Assembly: GCA_036506155.1 (NCBI GenBank)
Contig: DASXSF010000025.1
Coordinates: forward strand, 1 to 64,000
Direction: 5' to 3'
Length of the DNA stretch: 64,000 bases
Origin: DASXRA01 sp036506155
GTDB lineage: Bacteria; Actinomycetota; Actinomycetes; Mycobacteriales; Jatrophihabitantaceae
Of the stretch, positions 16,114-24,567 are shown one piece after another (the first letter of the stretch is position 1; each line of letters begins with the position of its first letter). The notes beneath the pieces were generated by a model. That model made no database searches. It saw only the letters and a program-made list of their open reading frames with translations, and was not told the origin of the DNA. The position numbers and the translations under genes were made by a program.

Positions 16114-16923
16114 ATGCGGGAGCTTCGTCTCGTCGGTCCGGGCGCTGACCGCGGCCACGTCGTCGTCGAGACGATGGACGGCGCGGAGCAATTCAGCCTG
16201 CGCATCGACGACCTGCGCCGCGTCCTGCCCGAGGAGAAGCCCGAGCCCTCTACGCCCCCGTCGATGCGGATCCCGCCGCGCGAGATCCAGAGACGCGTCC
16301 GTTCCGGCGAGGAACCGAACACCCTCGCCGAAGAGGCCGGCGTCTCGATCGACCGCGTGCTGCTGTTCGCGGCGCCGGTCCTCGACGAGCGGTCCCGGAT
16401 GGCCGACGAGGCGCGACGTGCCCGCGCCCGGCGCTCGACGCCCGACGGCCAGTTGGTGAACTTCGGGGAGACGGTCGACGAGCGCTTCTCCGCCCACGGC
16501 ATCGATCCGGCGTCGGTCCAATGGGATGCCTTGCGCCGCGAGGACGGCCAGTGGGTCGTCTGCGCGGGCTGGCGCGGTGGCGACGCCGAACGCTGCGCCG
16601 AGTGGTCGTTCTCGCTCGCGTCCCGAGCGGTGACGCCGCTGGACGAGACGGCCGCCGACCTGCTCTCCGACCGCCCGATCCGACCGGTGGTGAGCGCCGT
16701 GCCCAGCCGCCCGCAGGCGGCACGCACGTCGACCCCGGATGCGATCACCGGGCCGCTGCCGCTCACCGTCGACCGTCCCGCAGCCGGCGATGAGGAGCTG
16801 TTCGACACTGCTGAAGCGCCGCCGTTGCACGTCGTCGAGGAGACCGAGGAGCAGAAGGCGGCCCGGGCCCGCATCCCGTCCTGGGACGACATCCTGCTGG
16901 GCGTGCGCCGCAAGCGAGATTGA
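16114..16923 (+). CDS. sepH: Cell division protein SepH
   Basis: 269 residues from ATG 16114. The N-terminal DUF3071 domain begins MRELRLVGPGADRGHVVVET, with helix-turn-helix-like IPPREIQRRVRSGEEPNTLA and EEAGVSIDRVLLFAAPV. The C-terminus is low-complexity and ends IPSWDDILLGVRRKRD, the conserved tail motif. In Streptomyces and mycobacteria SepH binds and stimulates FtsZ assembly at division sites. The gene follows serC, the conserved actinobacterial position. Confidence 0.93.
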   Translation: MRELRLVGPGADRGHVVVETMDGAEQFSLRIDDLRRVLPEEKPEPSTPPSMRIPPREIQRRVRSGEEPNTLAEEAGVSIDRVLLFAAPVLDERSRMADEARRARARRSTPDGQLVNFGETVDERFSAHGIDPASVQWDALRREDGQWVVCAGWRGGDAERCAEWSFSLASRAVTPLDETAADLLSDRPIRPVVSAVPSRPQAARTSTPDAITGPLPLTVDRPAAGDEELFDTAEAPPLHVVEETEEQKAARARIPSWDDILLGVRRKRD

Positions 16924-16983
16924 CTCTGCCGCCAGCGAAAACAGTTCGCTCTGCGTCGGACCTGCGACGTAACGTCAGGCAAC

Positions 16984-18759
16984 GTGGCTGGGGAGGACGC
17001 TTCGTCGCATACCAGCGCGGCCGGATCCGTTCGTACCCTTCTCCGGCTGCGCCGCTGGACCCCACCCCACCGCAAGACGATCATCGTCATGATCGCTACC
17101 GCGTGCGGCGCGATGCTCGCGCAGACGCTGATCCCCCTCGTCACCGGCCGTATCGTCGACGGCCCGATCCGCCACCACGACACCGGGGCGATCTGGCCGC
17201 TCGCCGGACTCGCCCTCGCCTTCGGGCTGGCCGAGGCGGTGCTGTTCTTCGTGCGCCGCTACGCGATGGCGCTGGCCGCACTCGGCATCGAGACCGACAT
17301 GCGCCGCGACTTGTTCGCGCACCTGCAGCGCTTGCCCGTCGCATTCCATGACCGGTGGGCGTCCGGGCAGCTGCTCAGCCGGGCGAGCACGGACCTGTCG
17401 ACGATCCGCAGGTTCATCGGCTTCGGCTTCGTGTTCCTGATCGCCAACACGATGACGACGCTCGTCGTCCTCGGCCTGTTGCTGTCCATCGACCCCCTGC
17501 TCGGGCTGCTGGTCGTGGCGGCGATCGCGCCGCTGGTGGCGTTCACCCGGAAGTTCGAGCTGCGCTACAGCCGCGACGCGCGGCGTGTTCAGGACCTCAC
17601 CGGCGACCTGGCGACCTCGGTCGAGGAGTCGGCCCTGGGCATCCGGGTGATCAAGTCGTACGGGCGTCGTCCGCAGATGCTCGCCTCGTTCGCCAACGAC
17701 GCCACGGCGCTGCGGCGCGCGGAACTGACCAAGATCGGCACGCTGGGGCGATTCTGGGCGGTGCTCGAGGGACAGCCGCAGTTGATCCTCGCCGGCGTGA
17801 CCTGCGGCGCCGTGTTGGCCGCGGCGCACGGGACGATGACGCTGGGCCAACTCGTCGCGTTCCTCACGTTGTACCTGCGGCTCATCTGGCCCATCATTTC
17901 GCTGGGCTGGCTGCTGGCGATCACCCAGGAAGCGGCCAGTGCCGCGCGGCGGCTGTTCGAGGTGCTCGACACCTCGCCGTCAATCGTCGACCCGGTGCAG
18001 CCCGCGGCCCGGCCGGGTGCGGCGGCGGTGCGGTTCCACGACGTGCGCTTCCGCTACCCGGATGCCTCCGAGGACGTGCTGTGGGGCGTGAACCTCGAGA
18101 TCCGCCATGGCGAGACGATGGCACTCGTCGGCGCTACAGGTTCGGGCAAGACGACGCTGACCGAACTCGTGCCGCGCCTGTATGACGTTACCGGCGGAGC
18201 GATCACCATCGGCGGCGTCGACGTCCGTGACATCGCGCTGGACGATCTGCGCACGCTCGTAGCGGTCGCGTTCGAGGAGGCGACGCTGTTCTCCGCGAGC
18301 GTGCACGAGAACCTCACCCTCGGCCGGCCCGGCGTCACCGATGACGATGTCGCCGAGGCGATCGACATCGCGCAGGCGGGCTTCGTGTACAAGCTGCCGT
18401 ACGGTCTCGACACGCGCATCGGCGAGCAGGGGCTGTCGCTGTCCGGGGGCCAACGGCAGCGGCTCGCGCTTGCCCGTGCCGTGCTCGGCCGCCCTGCGGT
18501 ACTGGTCCTCGACGACCCGTTGTCCGCGCTGGACGTGCAGACCGAGGCACAGGTCGAGGGGGCGCTGCGCCGGGTGCTTCGCGGCACCACGGCGCTCGTG
18601 GTCGCACACCGGCCGTCGACCGTGCTGCTGGCGGATCGGGTGGCGCTGCTCGCCGACGGCCGCATCACCGCCGTCGGCACGCACCGCGAACTGCTCGACA
18701 CGGTTCCCGAATACCGGGATCTGCTCGCGCAGGCGTCCGAACTGGAGCCAGCGCCATGA
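16984..18759 (+). CDS. ABC exporter half-transporter, subunit 1 (degenerate catalytic site)
   Basis: A 591-residue TMD-NBD fusion: six TM helices (about 30-310) and an ATPase domain (345-575). Walker A is GATGSGKTTL and the signature LSLSGGQRQR, but the Q-loop reads VAVAFEEATLFS and Walker B is VLVLDDPLSALD with Asp in place of the catalytic Glu; the switch His is kept (VVAHRPST). This is the pattern of the degenerate half of heterodimeric exporters such as TM287/288 or BmrCD. The stop overlaps the start of subunit 2 (ATGA). Substrate unknown. Confidence 0.92.
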   Translation: MAGEDASSHTSAAGSVRTLLRLRRWTPPHRKTIIVMIATACGAMLAQTLIPLVTGRIVDGPIRHHDTGAIWPLAGLALAFGLAEAVLFFVRRYAMALAALGIETDMRRDLFAHLQRLPVAFHDRWASGQLLSRASTDLSTIRRFIGFGFVFLIANTMTTLVVLGLLLSIDPLLGLLVVAAIAPLVAFTRKFELRYSRDARRVQDLTGDLATSVEESALGIRVIKSYGRRPQMLASFANDATALRRAELTKIGTLGRFWAVLEGQPQLILAGVTCGAVLAAAHGTMTLGQLVAFLTLYLRLIWPIISLGWLLAITQEAASAARRLFEVLDTSPSIVDPVQPAARPGAAAVRFHDVRFRYPDASEDVLWGVNLEIRHGETMALVGATGSGKTTLTELVPRLYDVTGGAITIGGVDVRDIALDDLRTLVAVAFEEATLFSASVHENLTLGRPGVTDDDVAEAIDIAQAGFVYKLPYGLDTRIGEQGLSLSGGQRQRLALARAVLGRPAVLVLDDPLSALDVQTEAQVEGALRRVLRGTTALVVAHRPSTVLLADRVALLADGRITAVGTHRELLDTVPEYRDLLAQASELEPAP

Positions 18760-20663
18760 GCAAGGCACCTCCCCGATTGCGCAAGAATTCCTCGGCTGAG
18801 ACGAGGAATTCTCGCGCGATCTCGGAGGCTAGGCGCAACTGGCGCGGGCGGCTCACCGACGAGGCCGAGGCGGCGCACAAAGCGGAGCAGGTCCTCGTCA
18901 CCGGCCGCCCGAAGCTGCACCGCGAGGCACGGCAGCTGCTCGGCGAGCTGGTGCGCCCGCACCGGCGGGCGATCGCGTTCGTCGTGGCGATCGTGCTGGT
19001 GCAGGTGGCGGCGACCATGGCTGGGCCGTGGCTGGTCGGGATCGCGATCGACCAGTCGTTGCCGCAGGCGCAGCACGGGCACTATGCGTCGCTCGCCGAA
19101 GTCACCGTGACCATGGTCGGCTGTGCGCTGCTCGCAGGCTGGCTGCGGGCGATCTTCGTCCGGCGCAGCGGGCGCATCGGCCAGGCGATCTTGTTCGACC
19201 TGCGACTGCGCGCCTTCGACCACACGCAGGCGCTGTCCGTGTCGTTCCACGAACGGTTCACGTCCGGCCGGGTGATCTCCCGGCTGACCTCCGACGTCGA
19301 CACGCTCACCGAGCTGCTCGAATCCGGCCTGGACGGACTGATCACAGCCGTGCTGAACATCGCCACGATCAGCGTGCTGCTGCTGTTCCTGGACATGCCG
19401 TTGGCGGCGATCGCGCTCGGGTCGTTCGTCCCGCTGTGGTTCCTGTATCGGTGGTTCTCGTCCCGGGCTGCGGTCGCCTTCCGCCGCACCCGCGAGGCGG
19501 TCGCCAGCCTGATCGTCAACTTCGTCGAGACGTTCAACGGCGTCCGCGCGGTACAGGCGTTCGGCCGTGAGTACCGCAACGACCGGCTGTTCGGCGAGCT
19601 GAACCACGATTACCGCGATGCCAACCAGCGCGCGTTCCGGCTGTTCGGCGTGTTCATCCCCGGGGCGACCCTGATCGGAAACCTGGTCATGGTCGCGGTA
19701 CTGCTTGTGGGCGGGTACCGCGTCGCCGACGGCGGGCTGGCGCTCGGCGTGCTGACCGCGTTCATCCTGTACCTGCGCCAGTTCTTCGATCCGATGGACG
19801 ACGTGGCGGTGTTCTACAACTCGCTCCAATCGGCGACCGCGGCGCTGGAGAAGATCTCCGCGGTGCTGGCCGAGAAGCCGTCGGTCCCCGAGTCCGTGTC
19901 GCCCGCGCCTCTGGAACGGCCGATCCGCGGCGCACTCGACCTGGACGCGGTCGCGTTCGGATACCGCGCCGACCGCCCCGTGCTTTCCGAGCTCGACCTG
20001 CATGTCCCGGCTGGGCAGACCGTGGCGCTCGTCGGTGCCACCGGCGCGGGCAAGTCGACGATCGCCAAGTTGATCTCGAGGTTCTACGACCCGACCTCGG
20101 GAACCGTGCGCCTCGACGGCGTCGACCTGCGCAAGATCCGGGAAGCCGACCTGCGCGAGGCGATCGTGATGATCAGCCAAGACGGCTTCCTCTTCTCCGG
20201 ATCAGTGGCCGACAACATCGCGTTCGGCCGGCCCGGTGCCGCGCGGAACGAGGTTGTCGAGGCGGCCCGCTCCGTGGGCGCGCACGAGTTCATTCGCGCG
20301 CTGCCCGACGGTTACGACACCGATGTGCGTAAACGCGGGGGCCGGCTGTCGGCCGGCCAGAGGCAGCTCGTCGCGTTCGCCCGGGCGTTCCTCGCCGACC
20401 CCGCGGTGCTGATCCTGGACGAGGCGACCTCGTCGCTCGACGTCCCGACCGAACGCCTTGTCCAGCGGGCACTGCGTACAGTGCTGCGCGACCGCACCGC
20501 GCTGATCATCGCGCACCGGCTTTCGACCGTCGAGATCGCGGACCGGGTGCTCGTCCTCGAGGCCGGACGGGTCGTCGAAGACGGCCCTCCGGATGTGCTG
20601 GTGGCCGAAGGCGAGGGCGACTTCGCCGCACTGCACGAATCCTGGCGCGACTCCCTGGTCTAA
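18756..20663 (+). CDS. ABC exporter half-transporter, subunit 2 (canonical ATPase)
   Basis: A 635-residue TMD-NBD protein with an N-terminal cytoplasmic extension of about 60 residues, six TM helices, and an ATPase domain with Walker A GATGAGKSTI, Q-loop MISQDGFLFS, Walker B VLILDEATSSLD (catalytic Glu present) and switch His IIAHRLSTV. The signature is RLSAGQRQL, with Ala instead of the usual first Gly. In a heterodimer with subunit 1 that variant signature would face the degenerate site. An inverted repeat lies within its first 25 codons. Confidence 0.92.
   Translation: MSKAPPRLRKNSSAETRNSRAISEARRNWRGRLTDEAEAAHKAEQVLVTGRPKLHREARQLLGELVRPHRRAIAFVVAIVLVQVAATMAGPWLVGIAIDQSLPQAQHGHYASLAEVTVTMVGCALLAGWLRAIFVRRSGRIGQAILFDLRLRAFDHTQALSVSFHERFTSGRVISRLTSDVDTLTELLESGLDGLITAVLNIATISVLLLFLDMPLAAIALGSFVPLWFLYRWFSSRAAVAFRRTREAVASLIVNFVETFNGVRAVQAFGREYRNDRLFGELNHDYRDANQRAFRLFGVFIPGATLIGNLVMVAVLLVGGYRVADGGLALGVLTAFILYLRQFFDPMDDVAVFYNSLQSATAALEKISAVLAEKPSVPESVSPAPLERPIRGALDLDAVAFGYRADRPVLSELDLHVPAGQTVALVGATGAGKSTIAKLISRFYDPTSGTVRLDGVDLRKIREADLREAIVMISQDGFLFSGSVADNIAFGRPGAARNEVVEAARSVGAHEFIRALPDGYDTDVRKRGGRLSAGQRQLVAFARAFLADPAVLILDEATSSLDVPTERLVQRALRTVLRDRTALIIAHRLSTVEIADRVLVLEAGRVVEDGPPDVLVAEGEGDFAALHESWRDSLV
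18775..18821. repeat. Inverted repeat inside the start of ABC subunit 2
   Basis: GATTGCGCAAGAATTCCTCG (18775-18794) and CGAGGAATTCTCGCGCGATC (18802-18821) are inverted with two mismatches around a 7-base loop. The EcoRI-like GAATTC core is AT-rich against the surrounding sequence. It encodes residues of about 7-22 (RKNSSAETRNSRAISE), a region outside the conserved fold. Confidence 0.65.
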
Positions 20664-20671
20664 TTCTCTGT

Positions 20672-21493
20672 GTGAACCGCGATGAGCGCTCGCGCGAAGA
20701 GCCCCGCCGCGGCGGCGCGCAACGCCGGATTGGTACGTTCGTCGCGATCGGCGACAGCTTCACCGAGGGACTGGACGACTTCCGCCCCGACGGGACCGTG
20801 CGCGGCTGGGCCGACCGTCTGGCCGAGCTTATCGCCGACCGCCAGGGCCGCGTCGCCTACGCAAACCTTGCGGTGCGTGGCAAGGTGCTCAGGCAGATCG
20901 TCGCGGACCAGGTCCCGTTCGCGATCGCCGCCCGCCCGGACCTGATCGCATTCTCGGCGGGCGGCAACGACATCCTGCGGCCCGGCTCGGACCCTGATGC
21001 GGCAGCGATGCGCCTCGAAGCAGCCCTGGCCGCGCTGTGCACCAGCGGCGCCCGCGTCGTGGTCGTCACCGGCATGGATCCCGGCCGCACGCCCGTGCTG
21101 CGGCTCGTCCGCGGCAAGGCCGCCATATACAACGAGCATCTGCGGGCGATCGCGGCCCGGCACGGCTGCGAGGTCGTCGACACGTGGGGGCTCACGCCGC
21201 TACGCGACCCGCGCGCCTGGGGCCGCGACCGGGTGCACCTCTCATCGCACGGCCACGAGCTCGTGGCTCGCCTGGTGGCGCTGCAACTCGGTATGGACGC
21301 GGGGGACCCGTACGAGGACTGGCCGGATCTCGCCGCGCCGAAGACACGGCGCGACGACGTGCAGTGGGCGCGCGAGTTCCCGTTGCCATGGCTGGGACGC
21401 CGGCTGCGCGGCCGGTCGACGGGCGACGGCTATCTGCCGAAGCGTCCCGACCTGGAGCCACTGCATGGCGCGTCGGAGATGGTGTACCGGTGA
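20672..21493 (+). CDS. SGNH/GDSL-type hydrolase
   Basis: About 273 residues. The catalytic blocks are FVAIGDSFTEG (Ser block I), LAVRGK (block II Gly region), FSAGGNDIL (block III, GxND) and DRVHLSSHGHELVARL (block V, DxxH), so it is an esterase/lipase-like hydrolase. The only usable start, GTG 20672, lies 8 bp after the ABC gene, and codons of about 3-16 come from a copy of the dispersed repeat. It overlaps the aminotransferase start (GTGA). The substrate is unknown; the run suggests it modifies or releases something exported or transaminated nearby. Confidence 0.87.
   Translation: MNRDERSREEPRRGGAQRRIGTFVAIGDSFTEGLDDFRPDGTVRGWADRLAELIADRQGRVAYANLAVRGKVLRQIVADQVPFAIAARPDLIAFSAGGNDILRPGSDPDAAAMRLEAALAALCTSGARVVVVTGMDPGRTPVLRLVRGKAAIYNEHLRAIAARHGCEVVDTWGLTPLRDPRAWGRDRVHLSSHGHELVARLVALQLGMDAGDPYEDWPDLAAPKTRRDDVQWAREFPLPWLGRRLRGRSTGDGYLPKRPDLEPLHGASEMVYR
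20679..20715 (+). repeat. Three-hairpin repeat, copy 2 (5' part only)
   Basis: GCGATGAGCGCTCGCGCGAA, then GAGCCCCGCCGCGGCGGCGC, matching the first about 30 bases of the element. It is located inside the coding start of the SGNH hydrolase. Confidence 0.75.
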
Positions 21494-22833
21494 CCCCGGA
21501 CGCGGGCCGAATCCGCGAGGACGACCTGAAGCACGTGTTCCACTCGTGGGCGGCGCAGGCGCTGATCGACCCGCTGCCGATTGCCGGTGCCGCCGGCTCG
21601 TACTTCTGGGACCACGACGGCAACCGGTACCTCGACTTCTCCTCCCAGCTCGTCAACGTCAACATCGGCTACCAGCACCCGCGGCTCGTCGCGGCGATCC
21701 AGGACGCCGCCAGGGAGCTGTGCACGGTCGGGCCGACGTTCGCCTACGCGGCGCGAAGCGAGGCGGCCCGCTTGATCGCCGAACTGGCGCCGGGTGATCT
21801 CGACGTCATCCTGTTTACCAGCGGTGGCGCCGAGGCGGTGGAGTACGCGCTGCGGCTGGCGCGGCTGCACACGGGCCGGCACAAGGCGCTCGCCGCGTAC
21901 CGCAGCTACCACGGCGGCACCGCCGGAGCGGTCACGCTCACCGGGGAGCCCCGGCGCTGGGCGAGCGAGCCGGGCATCCCCGGTGTCGTGCACTACTGGG
22001 GCCCGTACCTATATCGGTCCGCGTTCCACGCGACGACGCCGGAGGACGAGTGCCACCGTGCGTTGGCCCACCTGCGCGACGTGATCACCCTCGAAGGGCC
22101 CGCGACGGTGGCTGCGGTGATCCTGGAGACGGTGGTCGGGACGAACGGCATCCTGGTGCCGCCGGCGGGCTACCTGGCCGGGGTGCGCGGGCTCTGCGAC
22201 GAGTTCGGCATCCTGATGATCGCGGACGAGGTGATGGCGGGATTCGGGCGCTGTGGCGAGTGGTTTGCAATCGACCACTGGCGCGTCACGCCGGACCTGA
22301 TCACGTTCGCCAAAGGCGTGAACAGCGGCTACGTGCCGCTCGGCGGCGTGATCATGTCGCAGCCGATCGCGGACACGTTCGCCGAGCGCCCGTTTCCCGG
22401 TGGGCTGACCTACTCCGGGCACGCCCTGGCGTGCGCCAGCGCGGTCGCGTCCATCGGCATATTCAAGGACGAGGGTGTCGTCGATCACGCGCGCATGCTG
22501 GGCACCGACGTGATCGGCCCAGGGCTGTCCGAACTAGCCGCGCGCCACCCGTCGGTCGGTGAGGTCCGCGGGCTGGGCGCGTTCTGGGCAGTCGAGCTGG
22601 TGCGTGACCGCGAGACGCGCGAGCCCCTCGTCCCGTTCAACGCCGCCGGGGCGGCCGCTGGGCCGATGAACGAGTTCGCGGCGGCGTGCAAGCAGCGTGG
22701 CCTTTGGCCGTTCATCCACTTCAACCGCACGCACGTGGTCCCGCCCTGCACGATCAGCGCGGACGAGCTCCGCGACGGGCTCGCGATCCTCGACGAGGCG
22801 CTCACCGTAGCCGACCGCTACTGCGTCAACTGA
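21490..22833 (+). CDS. Class III (omega) aminotransferase, PLP-dependent
   Basis: 447 residues from GTG 21490 overlapping the SGNH stop. Motifs: LIDPLPIAGAAGSYFWDHDG, FTSGGAEAVEYALRLAR (PLP phosphate), YRSYHGGT, LIADEVMAGFGRCGEWFA-type cofactor Asp (ADEVMAGFGR) and the Schiff-base lysine in LITFAKGVNSGYVPLG. It is closest in character to beta-alanine/taurine:pyruvate aminotransferases, but the amino donor cannot be assigned. Last gene of the ABC-ABC-SGNH run; its 3' end overlaps the convergent methyltransferase by 16 bp. Confidence 0.9.
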   Translation: MTPDAGRIREDDLKHVFHSWAAQALIDPLPIAGAAGSYFWDHDGNRYLDFSSQLVNVNIGYQHPRLVAAIQDAARELCTVGPTFAYAARSEAARLIAELAPGDLDVILFTSGGAEAVEYALRLARLHTGRHKALAAYRSYHGGTAGAVTLTGEPRRWASEPGIPGVVHYWGPYLYRSAFHATTPEDECHRALAHLRDVITLEGPATVAAVILETVVGTNGILVPPAGYLAGVRGLCDEFGILMIADEVMAGFGRCGEWFAIDHWRVTPDLITFAKGVNSGYVPLGGVIMSQPIADTFAERPFPGGLTYSGHALACASAVASIGIFKDEGVVDHARMLGTDVIGPGLSELAARHPSVGEVRGLGAFWAVELVRDRETREPLVPFNAAGAAAGPMNEFAAACKQRGLWPFIHFNRTHVVPPCTISADELRDGLAILDEALTVADRYCVN

Positions 22834-23591
22834 GCGAAGGCGACCGCTGCTGCTGTGGCTACGTTCAGCGAATCGACGCCCCGGGCCATCGGGATGCGTA
22901 CCAGCGTGTCGGCGGCGGCCAGCGCCGCGTCACTCAGCCCCGGACCCTCCGCGCCGAGCAGTAGCGCCCACTTCCGCGGCGCGACCACCGTACGCAGCGG
23001 TACAGCGGCTGTTCGCGGCGTCATCGCCAGCATCGCAAAACCCCGGTCGCGCAAGGATTTCAGCCCGCCCGGCCAGTCGTCGATCACCGCGAACGGCACG
23101 TGCAGCACGTGCCCCATCGAGACACGCACGCTGCGGCGGTAGAGCGGGTCCGCGCAGCGAGGATCGAGCAGCACGGCGTCCAAGCCGAATGCCGCCGCGT
23201 TGCGGAACAGTGCGCCGAGGTTCTCGAAGTCGTTCAGCCCCTCAAGGACGGCCACCCGCCGCGTCTCGGAAAGCAGAGTAACGGCGGAGCGCGGGGGAAG
23301 CCGGTCAGCCGAAGCGAGCACGCCGCGGGTCACATGGAAGCCCACGACGTCGGAGAGCATCCACTTGTCGACGACATACACGGGCGCGTCCACAGTGGAC
23401 AGTGACGTGAGACGCTGCCGCAGTCCGACGACCGCCCGCACCCGATACGGCGACGTGATCAACCGCTTGACGGCGGTCACACCCTCGGCGATGACGATGC
23501 CACGCCGGTCCGGGCGCACGTCCGCGTCGGTCAGATCGCGGAAGTCGGCAAGCCTCGCGTCTCCAACGTCGGCAATCTCGATGAGCGGCAT
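22818..23591 (-). CDS. TrmH/SpoU-family RNA 2'-O-methyltransferase
   Basis: A 257-residue SPOUT enzyme using S-adenosylmethionine. The three family motifs are present: GLNDFENLGALFRNAAAFG (motif 1 with Asn and Arg), ALLLGAEGPGLS (motif 2) and IPMARGVDSLNVATAAAV (motif 3, trefoil knot). An N-terminal substrate-binding domain (IVIAEGVTAVKRLI) suggests a tRNA/rRNA target. Mycobacterial relatives are annotated only as rRNA methyltransferases. The target nucleotide is unknown. Confidence 0.9.
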   Translation of the reverse strand: MPLIEIADVGDARLADFRDLTDADVRPDRRGIVIAEGVTAVKRLITSPYRVRAVVGLRQRLTSLSTVDAPVYVVDKWMLSDVVGFHVTRGVLASADRLPPRSAVTLLSETRRVAVLEGLNDFENLGALFRNAAAFGLDAVLLDPRCADPLYRRSVRVSMGHVLHVPFAVIDDWPGGLKSLRDRGFAMLAMTPRTAAVPLRTVVAPRKWALLLGAEGPGLSDAALAAADTLVRIPMARGVDSLNVATAAAVAFAQLTQ

Positions 23592-23601
23592 GATGGGAAC
23601 T

Positions 23602-24567
23602 ATGGACTACACGCATCTCGGACGCAGCGGCCTGACCGTGAGCCGCCTCTGCCTGGGCACTATGAACTTCGGCTGGGTCGCCGATGAGGCTGAATCGCAC
23701 GCGACGATGGACACCGCCCACGAACACGGCATCAACTTCTTCGACACGGCCAACGTGTACGGCCGCGACAAGGGCCGCACCGAGGAGATCATCGGTGCCT
23801 GGTTCGCGCAGGGCAGCGGGCGCCGCGATCGCACCGTCCTTGCCACGAAGGTCTACGGCGCCACAGGCGACTGGCCGAACGAGAACAGGCTCTCGGCACT
23901 CAACATCCGCCGCGCGCTCGATGCGTCGCTCGGCCGGCTGGGCACCGACTACGTAGACGTCTATCAGTTCCACCACATCGATCGGTCCACGCCGTGGGAC
24001 GAGATCTGGCAGGCGATCGAGGTGGCCGTCGCACAGGGCAAGCTGCTCTACGCGGGTAGCAGTAACTTCGCCGGCTGGCACATCGCTCAGGCGCAGGAAG
24101 CCGCGTGGCGCCGCAACTTCACCGGCCTGGTCAGCGAGCAGTCGCTCTACAACCTGTTCAAGCGCGAGGTAGAACTGGAGGTGCTGCCCGCTGCGCAGCA
24201 CTACGGGCTGGGCGTGATCCCGTGGTCGCCGCTGAACGGGGGGCTGCTCGGCGGCGTCCTGCGCAAGGAGCAGGAAGGGCAGCGGCGGCTGCGCGGGCGC
24301 GCGCAGGCGACGCTCGACGCGAAGCGCCCCCAGGTCGAGCAGTTCGAGGCGCTCGCCGCCGAAATGGGCTACGAGCCGGGTGAGCTCGCGCTGGCCTGGC
24401 TGCTGCACCAGCCCGCGGTCACGGCGCCGATCGTGGGGCCGCGGACCCGCGAGCAGCTCGACGGCGCGCTGCGAGCGCTCGACATCGAGCTGGATGAGAA
24501 GGCGCTGGCCCGGCTCGACGAGATCTTCCCGGGGCACCAGCCGGCGCCCGAGGACTACGCCTGGTGA
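23602..24567 (+). CDS. Aldo/keto reductase
   Basis: 321 residues from ATG 23602 (an in-frame ATG at 23590 is possible). NADPH-dependent (beta/alpha)8 barrel: MDYTHLGRSGLTVSRLCLGT N-terminus, NFFDTANVYGRDKGRTEE (catalytic Asp and Tyr), VLATKVYG (catalytic Lys), DVYQFHHIDRST (His) and the C-terminal cofactor site VTAPIVGPRTREQL. It resembles AKR11/12-type general sugar or aldehyde reductases. Divergent from trmH with a 10-bp spacer. Confidence 0.9.
   Translation: MDYTHLGRSGLTVSRLCLGTMNFGWVADEAESHATMDTAHEHGINFFDTANVYGRDKGRTEEIIGAWFAQGSGRRDRTVLATKVYGATGDWPNENRLSALNIRRALDASLGRLGTDYVDVYQFHHIDRSTPWDEIWQAIEVAVAQGKLLYAGSSNFAGWHIAQAQEAAWRRNFTGLVSEQSLYNLFKREVELEVLPAAQHYGLGVIPWSPLNGGLLGGVLRKEQEGQRRLRGRAQATLDAKRPQVEQFEALAAEMGYEPGELALAWLLHQPAVTAPIVGPRTREQLDGALRALDIELDEKALARLDEIFPGHQPAPEDYAW

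Noticed and set aside
15345..17183. A 612-codon minus-strand frame opposite serC and sepH
   Set aside because: The translation is Arg/Ser-rich with no domain, and both plus-strand genes are recognised families.
18054..20180. A 708-codon open frame on the minus strand across both ABC genes
   Set aside because: It lies exactly opposite two strongly supported ABC transporter genes; its low-complexity His/Arg/Gln-rich translation is typical of antisense frames in high-GC DNA.
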